Below, one piece after another: positions 16,825 to 28,144 of a DNA stretch of 64,000 bases. The DNA comes from PFJX01 sp044227325 (GTDB lineage Bacteria; Pseudomonadota; Gammaproteobacteria; Burkholderiales; Thiobacillaceae): NCBI GenBank assembly GCA_044227325.1, contig JBGAFI010000019.1:13495-77494 (forward strand), in the 5' to 3' direction. The notes beneath the pieces were generated by a model. The model saw nothing but the letters and a program-made list of their open reading frames with translations, did no database searches and had not been told where the DNA came from. Within the stretch, counting starts at the first letter, position 1. Every line of letters starts with the position of its first letter. Made by a program: the position numbers and the translations under genes.

Positions 16825-18132
16825 TCAATGTCCCATGCGGAATTCGGCGGAACGGCCGTGGGCTTGCAAACCCTCTCCGTAAGCCAGGGCGGCAGCGATC
16901 TCACCCAGCGTCTTCGCGCCCTGCTCGGACACGTGGATCAGGCTGGAGCGCTTCTGGAAGTCGTACACGCCCAGGGGCGATGAGAAGCGCGCGGTGCGCG
17001 AGGTGGGCAGCACGTGGTTGGGACCGGCGCAGTAGTCGCCCAGGGCCTCGCAGGTATTGCGGCCCATGAAGATGGCGCCGGCGTGGCGGATCAACGGCAG
17101 CATGGCTTCGGGATCGTCCAGCGACAGCTCCAGATGTTCCGGCGCGATGAAGTTGGCGATCTCGGCGGCCTGCGTCAGGTCCTTGCACAGAATCAGGCCG
17201 CCCCGGTTGCCGATGGACGCGGAGATGACATCCTGGCGCGGCAGGGTGGGCAGCAGCTTGCGCACGCTGGCCAGCACCGCGTCCAGGAAATCCGTGTCGG
17301 GGGAGATCAGGATGGACTGGGCCAGCTCGTCGTGCTCGGCCTGGGAGAACAGGTCCATGGCGATCCAGTCCGGATTGGTCTTGCCGTCGCAGATGACCAG
17401 GATTTCCGAGGGACCGGCGATCATGTCGATGCCGACGATGCCGAACACGCGGCGCTTGGCCTCGGCCACGTAGGCGTTGCCCGGGCCGACGATCTTGTCC
17501 ACCTGGGGAATGCTCTCGGTGCCGTAGGCCAGCGCGCCCACGGCCTGGGCGCCGCCGATGGTGAACACCCGGTCGACGCCGGATACCGCCGCCGCCGCCA
17601 GCACCAGATCGTTGCGCACGCCGTCCGGCGTCGGCACCACCATGATCAGTTCCTTGACCCCGGCCACCTTCGCGGGGATGGCGTTCATCAGCACCGAGGA
17701 GGGATAGGCCGCCTTGCCGCCGGGCACGTACAGGCCGACCCGGTCCAGGGGCGTGACCTGCTGGCCCAGCACGGTGCCGTCCGGCTCGGTGTAGGTCCAG
17801 GATTCCTGGCGCTGCTTCTCGTGGTAGGCGCGCACCCGCTCGGCCGCGGCCTTGAGGGATTTCTCCAGGCGCAGGGGCAGTTTTTCCAATGCTGCGTGGA
17901 GGTCCGCCTGGGACAGCTCCAGGGCGTCCATGGCGGAGACATTCAGACGGTCGAAACGGGCCGTGTACTCCAGCACCGCCGCGTCGCCCTTGGCGCGCAC
18001 GCCGGCGAGGATTTCCGACACGGCGTTCCGCACCGCGCTGTCGGTGGCATCGTTGAAGGCCAGCAGTTCGGCTAGGCGGGCCTTGAAATCCGGCGCGGCG
18101 GCGTCCAGACGGGTCATGGAAAGTTCGGACAT
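16825..18132 (-). CDS. hisD: histidinol dehydrogenase
   Basis: A 435-residue zinc enzyme performing the two-step NAD-dependent oxidation of histidinol. It has the Rossmann-type regions and the signature I-A-G-P-S-E-I-L-V-I-C-D, the catalytic Glu-His in F-I-A-P-E-H-L-E, and the zinc site near Q-A-E-H-D-E. Length is normal. A 141-base gap separates it from hisG and holds a candidate internal promoter. Confidence 0.96.
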   Translation of the reverse strand: MSELSMTRLDAAAPDFKARLAELLAFNDATDSAVRNAVSEILAGVRAKGDAAVLEYTARFDRLNVSAMDALELSQADLHAALEKLPLRLEKSLKAAAERVRAYHEKQRQESWTYTEPDGTVLGQQVTPLDRVGLYVPGGKAAYPSSVLMNAIPAKVAGVKELIMVVPTPDGVRNDLVLAAAAVSGVDRVFTIGGAQAVGALAYGTESIPQVDKIVGPGNAYVAEAKRRVFGIVGIDMIAGPSEILVICDGKTNPDWIAMDLFSQAEHDELAQSILISPDTDFLDAVLASVRKLLPTLPRQDVISASIGNRGGLILCKDLTQAAEIANFIAPEHLELSLDDPEAMLPLIRHAGAIFMGRNTCEALGDYCAGPNHVLPTSRTARFSSPLGVYDFQKRSSLIHVSEQGAKTLGEIAAALAYGEGLQAHGRSAEFRMGH

Positions 18133-18195
18133 GATGGTATGGGCGTTGGCTTGAACAGACTTGTTGGGCTGAACAAAAGGCGGGAACGTGGCTGG

Positions 18196-18201
18196 ATTAT
18201 A
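18196..18201 (-). promoter_or_regulatory. candidate -10 element before hisD
   Basis: A perfect TATAAT on the minus strand lies 64 bases upstream of the hisD ATG, in the only long gap inside the his operon. The -35 candidate (TTGCCG) is spaced 14 bases away, which is too short for a strong promoter. It may give a weak internal start for the distal his and tat genes. Confidence 0.35.
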
Positions 18202-18273
18202 GCCGTGCCGCAGTGCGGCAAGGGACTGAAAATAACGGTATTTTCCGTACAGCCATCGCGCCGCGCGCGACCA

Positions 18274-18918
18274 TTACGGCGTGACCGCGCCCCGGAACGC
18301 CTCGATGATGGGCTGGATGGCGTCATGCTTCAGCTTCAGCGCGGCCTGATTGACCACCAGCCGGGAACTGATGCTCATGATCTCCTCCACCGCCACCAGG
18401 TTGTTGGCCTTGAGGGTACCGCCGGTGGAAACCAGATCGACGATCACGTCGGACAGGCCCACCAGGGGCGCCAGTTCCATGGAGCCGTAGAGTTTGATCA
18501 GGTCCACGTGCACGCCCTTTTGCGCGAAATGCAGGCGCGCGGTCTGTACATACTTGGTCGCCACGCGCAGGCGCGCGCCCCGGCGCACCGCGGCCTCGTA
18601 GTCGAAGCCCACCGGCGTCGCCACCATCATGCGGCACTTGGCGATGTTCAGGTCCACCGGCTGGTACAACCCTTCGCCACCGTGCTCGATGAGCACATCC
18701 TTGCCGGCGATGCCCAGGTCCGCGGCGCCGTGCTGCACGTAGGTCGGCACGTCGGTGGCGCGCACGATGATCAGGCGCACGTCGGGCCGGTTGGTGCCGA
18801 TGATCAGCTTGCGCGAGGTCTCCGGGCTTTCGCTCGGGGTGATGCCGGCCGCCGCCAGCAGGGGCAGGGTTTCGTCGAAGATGCGGCCCTTGGACAGGGC
18901 GAGGGTGATGCCGCTCAT
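18274..18918 (-). CDS. hisG: ATP phosphoribosyltransferase, short form (HisG-S)
   Basis: A 214-residue catalytic subunit that joins ATP and PRPP to begin histidine synthesis. It starts M-S-G-I-T-L-A-L-S-K-G-R and shows the PRPP loop D-L-V-S-T-G-G-T-L near 170. It stops there, lacking the roughly 80-residue C-terminal regulatory domain of long HisG. Short HisG needs the HisRS-like partner HisZ for activity and feedback control. hisZ is not in this window and in Betaproteobacteria usually lies elsewhere, near purA/hfl genes. Confidence 0.96.
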   Translation of the reverse strand: MSGITLALSKGRIFDETLPLLAAAGITPSESPETSRKLIIGTNRPDVRLIIVRATDVPTYVQHGAADLGIAGKDVLIEHGGEGLYQPVDLNIAKCRMMVATPVGFDYEAAVRRGARLRVATKYVQTARLHFAQKGVHVDLIKLYGSMELAPLVGLSDVIVDLVSTGGTLKANNLVAVEEIMSISSRLVVNQAALKLKHDAIQPIIEAFRGAVTP

Positions 18919-18923
18919 GCCGT

Positions 18924-20181
<1,258 letters not shown>

Positions 20182-20189
<8 letters not shown>

Positions 20190-20424
20190 TCCGGGCGGCC
20201 CACTCTTCCGGCGTCAGCGTCTGCATGGACAGGGCGTGGATTTCGGCATGCATGCGCTCGCCCAGCGCCCCGTAGACGAGCTGGTGGCGCCCCACCGGCA
20301 TCTTGCCGCGAAACGCCGGGCTGACGATGACGGCTTCGAAATGCTGGCCGTCGCCGGCCACCTGGATGTGGTCGCAAGCGAGACCGGCCTGAATCCACTG
20401 TTGGATTTGCTGAGGAGTGACCAT
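20182..20424 (-). CDS. ibaG: BolA/IbaG family protein
   Basis: An 80-residue BolA-like protein that would work with a monothiol glutaredoxin in iron-sulfur handling. It has the class II KH-like fold, with the F-R-G-K-M-P-V-G-R-H-Q-L-V-Y segment and an invariant late His in M-H-A-E-I-H-A-L. The neighbourhood with murA and the Mla genes matches yrbA/ibaG of E. coli. It overlaps murA by 8 bases. Confidence 0.93.
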
Positions 20425-20442
20425 GGGGGAGCCCGAAGAAGA

Positions 20443-21194
20443 TTAATGGCGCAGTTTATAGCCCGACTTCAACATCATCAAAGTCAGACCGGACAGGAGC
20501 AGCACAAAGGGCGTCACCACCGCCAGCCCGAGCCACGGATCCATATCGCCCTGGCCGAAAAAGCCGTAGCGGAAACCGTCGATCATGTAGAAAACCGGGT
20601 TGATGTGGGACACGGTCTGCCAAAAAGGCGGCAGGGAATGGATGGAATAGAACACGCCGGAAAGGAAGGTCAGCGGCATGATGAGAAAGTTCTGCACGGC
20701 CGCCAGATTGTCGAACTGATTCGCCCAGATGCCGGCCATGATGCCCAGGCAGGCGAACACGGTGCCCGAGGCCAGCGCGAAGGCCAATATCCAGAGGGGA
20801 TGGCGCATCTCGATGTCGGCGAAGAACAGTCCCACCAGCAGCACGCCCAGACCCACCGTGAAAGCGCGGATCAAGGCGGCCAGTAGATAGGCGAGGAAGA
20901 ACTCCAGGTAGGACAGGGGCGGCAGCAGCACGAACACGATGTTGCCCGTGATCTTGGACTGGATCAGGGACGACGAGGAGTTGGCGAAGCTGTTCTGCAG
21001 GACCGACATCATGATCAGCCCCGGCATGAGGAAGGCGGTGTAGCTGACACCCGGGTAGACGTGCACATGCGCTTCCAGCACGTGGGAAAAGATCAGCAGA
21101 TACAGCAGCGCGGTCAGCACCGGCGCGCCCACGGTCTGCACCAGCACTTTCCAGAAGCGCAGGATCTCCTTGTACAGCAGGGTCCGGAAGCCGC

Positions 21195-21198
<4 letters not shown>
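20443..21198 (-). CDS. ABC-2 type exporter permease
   Basis: A 251-residue membrane subunit with six hydrophobic segments and the ABC-2 signature around F-L-S-G-V-F-Y-S-I (about residue 187). It matches the YadH family. It overlaps its ATPase gene by 4 bases, so the pair forms one exporter. The substrate is unknown. Its position beside the Mla genes is conserved in Betaproteobacteria and suggests an envelope-related cargo. Confidence 0.92.
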
Positions 21199-22106
<908 letters not shown>

Positions 22107-22118
22107 GGATAGGGGAAG

Positions 22119-22382
22119 TCAGATTTGATCGGCGATGCCGTAAAGATTGGCGAGACTGAGCAGGCTCTCCGGCACGGAACGGAACTCGATGGCGCCGTCG
22201 CCCGCGCGGCGGCGCAGGGACAGGATGAGACTGAGGGCGGAAGAATCCATATTGCCCACCCGGGACAGGTCGAACACCCTCGCTCCACCTTGCAAGGCGC
22301 TTTCCGCTTCCGCCAGCAGACGGGTCGCATTGTCCAGGATCAGGTCGCCCTCGAGGGAGGCGACCCCGGCTTCCACGCGCAT
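22119..22382 (-). CDS. mlaB: STAS-domain protein MlaB
   Basis: An 87-residue STAS protein, the small cytoplasmic subunit of the Mla lipid transporter. The conserved loop N-M-D-S-S-A-L-S-L carries the typical Asp-Ser-Ser. It overlaps mlaC by one base (TAATG-type junction). It is needed for stability and ATPase activity of MlaF in E. coli. Confidence 0.88.
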   Translation of the reverse strand: MRVEAGVASLEGDLILDNATRLLAEAESALQGGARVFDLSRVGNMDSSALSLILSLRRRAGDGAIEFRSVPESLLSLANLYGIADQI

Positions 22383-23008
22383 TACCTGCCGCCCCCGTTG
22401 GCGGCGGGCTGCTGGTTGCGACGCGCGAGGGAGGCCACCAGACCTTCGATTCCGCCCTTGCGCACTTCCGAATTGAAGGTGTTGCGATACACCGTGACCA
22501 TGCTGACGTTGTCCACCATCACGTCGAACACCTTCCAGCCTTCGCCCAGTTTTTCCATGCGGTAGTCGATGGGGATGGGCGGCGCGCCGAGCTTGCTCAC
22601 CACGGTATTGACGGTCACGTCGTCGTCGCCGGGCGACATCTTCAGGGGGGTGAACTCGATCTTGTAATCGGAAACGCTGGTCAGGGATGCCGAGTAGGTG
22701 CGCACCAGCATGGTCTTGAACTGTTCCACCAGCTCCTGTTGCTGTTCCGGCGTCGCCTTGCTCCAGTTCTTGCCGACGGCCAACTGGGTCATCTTGCGGA
22801 AATCGAAGTTGGGGAGAATCTTTTCCTCGACCAGCGCCAGAATCTTCCGGGTGTTGCCGTTCTTGAGATCCTTGTCTTGCCGGACGATGCGCAGCACCTC
22901 GTTGGTGGTGTTCCTGGCCAGCACATCCGGCGCCTGCACCTCGGCCCGCGCCGTGACGGCAAAGGCCGCGAGCAGGCCGACGATCAACAAATTCATCACT
23001 CGGTTCAT
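22382..23008 (-). CDS. mlaC: periplasmic phospholipid-binding protein MlaC
   Basis: A 208-residue exported protein (signal peptide to about residue 22, ending A-R-A-E) of the MlaC/Ttg2D family. It shuttles phospholipid between the outer-membrane Mla complex and MlaFEDB. The characteristic K-N-W-S-K-A-T-P-E-Q and R-T-Y-S-A-S-L segments are seen. A 104-base gap separates it from mlaD, where many Betaproteobacteria carry mlaA; no such gene is present here. Confidence 0.94.
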   Translation of the reverse strand: MNRVMNLLIVGLLAAFAVTARAEVQAPDVLARNTTNEVLRIVRQDKDLKNGNTRKILALVEEKILPNFDFRKMTQLAVGKNWSKATPEQQQELVEQFKTMLVRTYSASLTSVSDYKIEFTPLKMSPGDDDVTVNTVVSKLGAPPIPIDYRMEKLGEGWKVFDVMVDNVSMVTVYRNTFNSEVRKGGIEGLVASLARRNQQPAANGGGR

Positions 23009-23112
23009 ATCCTTATTGCCTCATTTTCCGTGTTGCGGCCACTTTCAATCGGAAGCGGACCGCGGTCAATCGTAGGTTTCGTCCACGTCTGCAAAACGCG
23101 GCGACTGTCGCG

Positions 23113-23595
23113 CTATTGAGCCGTCTGGGCTTCCTTGGTTCCGCTGTCCGACTTGTTATACAGGAATTGGCCGATCAGGTTTTCCAGCACGACGGCGCCC
23201 TGGGTCAGCTTTATCTCGTCGCCCGGCGCCAGCATTTTTTCGTCGCCACCCGCTTCCAGGGCGACATACTGCTCGCCCAGAAGGCCGGAAGTCATGATCG
23301 CCGCGCTGGTGTCCTTGGGAAACTTGTAGTTGGCGTTCAGGCTGAGGCTGACGCTGGCTTCATAGGCGGCGCTGTCGAAGGTGATGTCGGACACGCGTCC
23401 CACCACCACCCCGGCGCTTTTCACCGGCGCGCGCACCTTGAGGCCGCCGATATTGTCGAACGAGGCTTTCACCACATAGGCCTTGGAACTGTCGAAAGCC
23501 CCCATGTTGCCCACCTTGAGGGCCAGGAACAGGATGGCTGCGAGGCCGGCCACCACGAAGAAGCCGACCCAGAGGTCTAGAGTTGCGCGCTGCAT
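23113..23595 (-). CDS. mlaD: MCE-domain protein MlaD
   Basis: A 160-residue periplasmic-facing protein anchored by one N-terminal helix (residues 9-30), with an MCE domain (about 38-118) including the G-L-L-G-E-Q-Y-V loop. It forms the hexameric ring of the Mla transporter. It lies 3 bases after mlaE. Confidence 0.95.
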   Translation of the reverse strand: MQRATLDLWVGFFVVAGLAAILFLALKVGNMGAFDSSKAYVVKASFDNIGGLKVRAPVKSAGVVVGRVSDITFDSAAYEASVSLSLNANYKFPKDTSAAIMTSGLLGEQYVALEAGGDEKMLAPGDEIKLTQGAVVLENLIGQFLYNKSDSGTKEAQTAQ

Positions 23596-23598
23596 GGA

Positions 23599-24393
23599 TC
23601 AGACTCCACGGAACATGAAAGCGGTCAGGATGAAATCCAGGCCCAGGATGGCCAGGGACGAGGTCACCACGGTGCGCGTGGTGGCGCGGGAGACGCCTTC
23701 CGCCGTGGGCGGGGCGTCGTAGCCTTCGAACAGGGCGATGGCGGTGACGGCGATGCCGAACACCACGCTCTTGATCACCCCGTTGAGAATGTCTTCCTTG
23801 AAATCCACGGCGGCCTGCATCTGGGACCAGAACGAGCCCTCATCGACGCCGATCAGCACCACACCCACCAGATAGCCGCCGAGTATGCCCATGGCGGAGA
23901 ACAGGGCCGCGAGCAGGGGCATGGAGATCACCGCGCCCCAGAAGCGGGGCGCGACCACGCGGGCGATGGGATCGACCGCCATCATCTCCATCGCGGCGAT
24001 CTGCTCGGTGGCCTTCATGAGGCCGATCTCGGCGGTGATGGCGGAGCCGGCCCGGCTGGCGAACAGCAGGGCCGCGACGACGGGCCCCAGTTCGCGCACC
24101 AGGGACAGGGAAACCAGCACACCCAGCGCCTCCTCGGAGCCGTAGGTCTGCAGCGTTTCGTAGCCTTGCAATCCCAACACCATGCCGACGAACAGGCCGG
24201 ACACCAGGATGATGATCAGCGACAGCACGCCAGCGGAGAAAATCTCGCGGATGATGAGCTGGAAACGGCGGAAGCTCTGGCCGGAGTGCAGGATCGTGAG
24301 CAGGAAGAAGCGGGTCGCCACGCCCATGCGCCAGACCCCGTCCACGACGCGCCGGCCGATGCCGCGAAAACCGTTGAGCAGACCGTCGATCAT
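23599..24393 (-). CDS. mlaE: Mla transporter permease MlaE
   Basis: A 264-residue inner-membrane permease with five to six helices. The family signature E-L-G-P-V-V-A-A-L-L-F-A-S-R-A-G-S-A near the middle and the M-K-A-T-E-Q-I segment are clear. It overlaps mlaF by 4 bases. Confidence 0.96.
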   Translation of the reverse strand: MIDGLLNGFRGIGRRVVDGVWRMGVATRFFLLTILHSGQSFRRFQLIIREIFSAGVLSLIIILVSGLFVGMVLGLQGYETLQTYGSEEALGVLVSLSLVRELGPVVAALLFASRAGSAITAEIGLMKATEQIAAMEMMAVDPIARVVAPRFWGAVISMPLLAALFSAMGILGGYLVGVVLIGVDEGSFWSQMQAAVDFKEDILNGVIKSVVFGIAVTAIALFEGYDAPPTAEGVSRATTRTVVTSSLAILGLDFILTAFMFRGV

Positions 24394-25196
24394 GCGCGCA
24401 ACTCCAGGTCGGCGGCATACGCGGGCGCCGGATAGTGGAAGGGAACCGGGCCATCCTCCTCGCCATGCACAAACTGGTGCACATAGGGCAGTTCGGAAGC
24501 CTTGATCTCGGCGGGCGAGCCCTCGGCCACGATCACGCCCTCGGAAACGAAGTAGACATAGTCCACGATTTTCAGCGACTCCTGCACATCATGAGTGACC
24601 ACGACCGAGGTCATGCCCAGAGTGTCGGTCAGGCGGCGGATCAGGTTGCCGGTCACGCCCAGGGAAATGGGATCCAATCCGGCGAACGGCTCGTCGTACA
24701 GGACCAGGGCTGGATCCAGGGCGATGGAGCGCGCCAGGGCGACGCGCCGCGCCATGCCGCCGGACAACTCGGAGGGATGCAAATCCTGGGCGCCACGCAA
24801 ACCCACCGCGTTCAGCTTCATCAACACCAGGTCGCGCACCATCTCTTCCGGCAGGTCCGTGTGTTCGCGCAAGGGAAAGGCCACGTTCTCGAACACGGAC
24901 ATATCCGTGAACAAGGCGCCGAACTGGAACAGCATGCCCATGCGTCGACGCAGACGATAGAGTGCCTGCTGGTCCAGCGCGCCCATGTCGGCGCCATTCA
25001 CCGTCAGCAGCCCCTTGGTGGGCTTCAGGGCACCGCCGATCAGGCGCAGCAAGGTCGTCTTGCCGCAACCGGAATTGCCCATGATGGCGATGACCTGGCC
25101 GCGCCTCGCCGCAAGGTTGATCCCCTTGAGCACGAGACGATCGCCGTAGGCGAAAGACAAGTCGCGGATTTCGATCAGATTGTCGGACACGGACAT
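24390..25196 (-). CDS. mlaF: Mla transporter ATPase MlaF
   Basis: A 268-residue ABC ATPase powering phospholipid transfer across the envelope. Walker A G-N-S-G-C-G-K-T-T (about residues 40-48), signature L-S-G-G-M-A-R-R and Walker B L-V-L-Y-D-E-P-F are present. It is the first gene of the mlaFEDCB run and probably of the whole minus-strand block. Confidence 0.96.
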   Translation of the reverse strand: MSVSDNLIEIRDLSFAYGDRLVLKGINLAARRGQVIAIMGNSGCGKTTLLRLIGGALKPTKGLLTVNGADMGALDQQALYRLRRRMGMLFQFGALFTDMSVFENVAFPLREHTDLPEEMVRDLVLMKLNAVGLRGAQDLHPSELSGGMARRVALARSIALDPALVLYDEPFAGLDPISLGVTGNLIRRLTDTLGMTSVVVTHDVQESLKIVDYVYFVSEGVIVAEGSPAEIKASELPYVHQFVHGEEDGPVPFHYPAPAYAADLELRA

Positions 25197-25230
25197 ACAG
25201 TTCTTGTTGGCTCGCGCATTCTAACAGGGC

Positions 25231-25686
25231 TTACCAGCCCAATAACTCCAGCAAGGTGGCGACGCGCTCCATCTGCCCCAGATCACCGTCGCGGCTGACG
25301 AGGAACAGGTCCTGATCGCCCGCGCCGGCCCGAATGGCCCCGGACAGCCGTTTCAAATCGCTGTCGCGGTCGAACCAGACGATGCGGGGATCATCGGTTC
25401 CGATCATGATGGCTTGTCCAGCCATGGCCGCGGGCAGCGTTTCCGGAGGCGTCGAATTCTCGCCATTTTCCAAAATAAACAGGAATTGGCTGTGAACGTC
25501 GTCACACCACTGCAGCAGATCGGCGGTTGTGGCCGCTTGCCAACTCTGCGCGCCAAGATACACACAGTTGTATTGGCTGGAATAGAAGGAAAGGCGCCAC
25601 TCCTCAGGCATACCGGGGGGATAGAACAGCCCGGTCCAGTCCGCCCGACGCCAGTCAGAGGCCCCCAAACGAACGCTTTTTGTCAT
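25231..25686 (-). CDS. short DUF72/YecE-like protein
   Basis: A 151-residue protein whose N-terminus (L-G-A-S-D-W-R-R-A-D-W-T-G-L-F-Y-P-P-G) resembles the start of the DUF72/YecE TIM-barrel family (G-T-S-x-W-x-x-x-x-W-x-G-x-F-Y-P). Full YecE proteins have about 240-280 residues and a conserved E-I-N after the first Tyr; here that part reads V-Y-L-G-A, and most of the barrel is missing. It may be a shortened, diverged paralogue with a new job. The start at 25686 has an AAAAGAAG purine run upstream. It is 34 bases beyond the mlaF start, on the same strand. Function unknown. Confidence 0.6.
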   Translation of the reverse strand: MTKSVRLGASDWRRADWTGLFYPPGMPEEWRLSFYSSQYNCVYLGAQSWQAATTADLLQWCDDVHSQFLFILENGENSTPPETLPAAMAGQAIMIGTDDPRIVWFDRDSDLKRLSGAIRAGAGDQDLFLVSRDGDLGQMERVATLLELLGW

Positions 25687-25875
25687 GAAACGGTCTTCTT
25701 TTCGTTGAACAATCCCAGTGTGGTCTGGATGGCGAAATCGCAACACATAAACCGACGCACAGCGGCGCGAATGTTACAAACGATGCGCTAAATAAGGATA
25801 TCTTGATATTCTATTCGCCGCTAACCCATTGTTCCCACACATTCAGTCGTGTCCCAACCCCCCAAGGAGATCGTA

Positions 25876-26682
25876 ATGAAAGTGAAATCCCTAGTTGCCG
25901 CTCTGCTGGTCTGCGCCGCCCCCGCTGCTTTTGCCAACGGTACCGCCGCTCCCGCCGCCCCCGCCGCCAAGCCGATCCCCCAGACTCCGGAACAGTGGCT
26001 GGCCCGCATGACCGACATGACCCAGAACATGTCCGCCTACAAGGATCCCAAGGTGTTCGTGCCCTGGCTGAACGCCGTGACCGAACCCGGTTTCTACACC
26101 ACCATGGGCAACAACATGATGGATCCGGGTAACTGGGTCAACTTCATGAACTCCATGACCCAGCCTGGCGCCTACACCAACGTGGCCCAATTCGCGGACC
26201 CGAACGTTTACATGAAGTGGCTGGCCGCCGGTATGGATCCCAACTTCTACACCGCCGTGCTGACCCAGTTGTCCGACCCGGGCAAGATGATGCGCTGGGT
26301 GATGTCCCCCCTGGATCCCAAGGTCATGCAGATGGCCATGAACACCCTGAACCCCAACATGTACATGAAGTGGATGATGTCCCCCCTGGACCCCCGCTCC
26401 ATGCAGCTCATGACGGCCCCCCTCAATCCCAACCTGTACATGGGCTGGATGGGCGCTTCCATGAACCCCGGTTCCTACGGCGACATGTGGAAGGGTTTCA
26501 TGAACCCCGGCACCTTTAACGTCCCGACCTTCACCATGCCGACGCTGCCCGCCGCTCCCGCCGGCGCCGTTCCCAACTTCTTCGACCCGAACGCCTGGAC
26601 CCAGATGATGCAGGCGCCCCAGGGCGGCTACACCTTCCCGTTCCCGGTTCCGGCCGCGCCCGCCGCCGCTCCCGCCAAGTAA
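25876..26682 (+). CDS. secreted methionine-rich 13-residue-repeat protein, unknown function
   Basis: A 268-residue protein I do not recognise. It has a clean signal peptide (residues 1-20, cleavage after A-F-A), an Ala/Pro linker (24-36), and then thirteen degenerate repeats of 12-13 residues from 57 to about 222, each opened by Asp/Asn/Glu/Gln-Pro. Opening positions are 57, 70, 83, 96, 108, 121, 134, 147, 159, 172, 184, 197 and 210. The loose consensus is [DN]-P-x-x-[YM]-x-x-W-[ML]-x-x-x-[LM]. The protein contains 31 Met and 9 Trp, and its mature part has no Cys. An Ala/Pro tail closes it. The gene is monocistronic, with a strong AAGGAG box and a strong terminator, suggesting high expression. 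Copper or oxidant binding through Met, or a structural envelope role, are possibilities only. Confidence 0.85.
   Translation: MKVKSLVAALLVCAAPAAFANGTAAPAAPAAKPIPQTPEQWLARMTDMTQNMSAYKDPKVFVPWLNAVTEPGFYTTMGNNMMDPGNWVNFMNSMTQPGAYTNVAQFADPNVYMKWLAAGMDPNFYTAVLTQLSDPGKMMRWVMSPLDPKVMQMAMNTLNPNMYMKWMMSPLDPRSMQLMTAPLNPNLYMGWMGASMNPGSYGDMWKGFMNPGTFNVPTFTMPTLPAAPAGAVPNFFDPNAWTQMMQAPQGGYTFPFPVPAAPAAAPAK
26044..26541 (+). repeat. coding tandem repeats of about 39 bases
   Basis: The central part of the Met-rich secreted protein is built of thirteen units of 36-39 bases. The best-matching units encode M-S-P-L-D-P at two places 25 residues apart and N-P-N-M-Y-M / N-P-N-L-Y-M. Units are more alike in protein than in DNA, so the array looks old and is kept by selection on the protein. 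Confidence 0.75.
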
Positions 26683-26700
26683 TCGGGACTCCGGTGGTAA

Positions 26701-26728
26701 AAACGGCTGCTTCGGCAGCCGTTTTTTT
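26701..26728 (+). terminator. terminator of the Met-rich repeat protein gene
   Basis: AAACGGCTGC (26701-26710), a TTCG tetraloop, GCAGCCGTTT (26715-26724) and further T residues form a textbook rho-independent terminator 18 bases after the stop codon. Confidence 0.95.
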
Positions 26729-26767
26729 TCGCCCGCGCGCTGCGTCGCGGGCCCGGCGCGACGCTGT

Positions 26768-28143
<1,376 letters not shown>

Positions 28144-28144
<1 letters not shown>

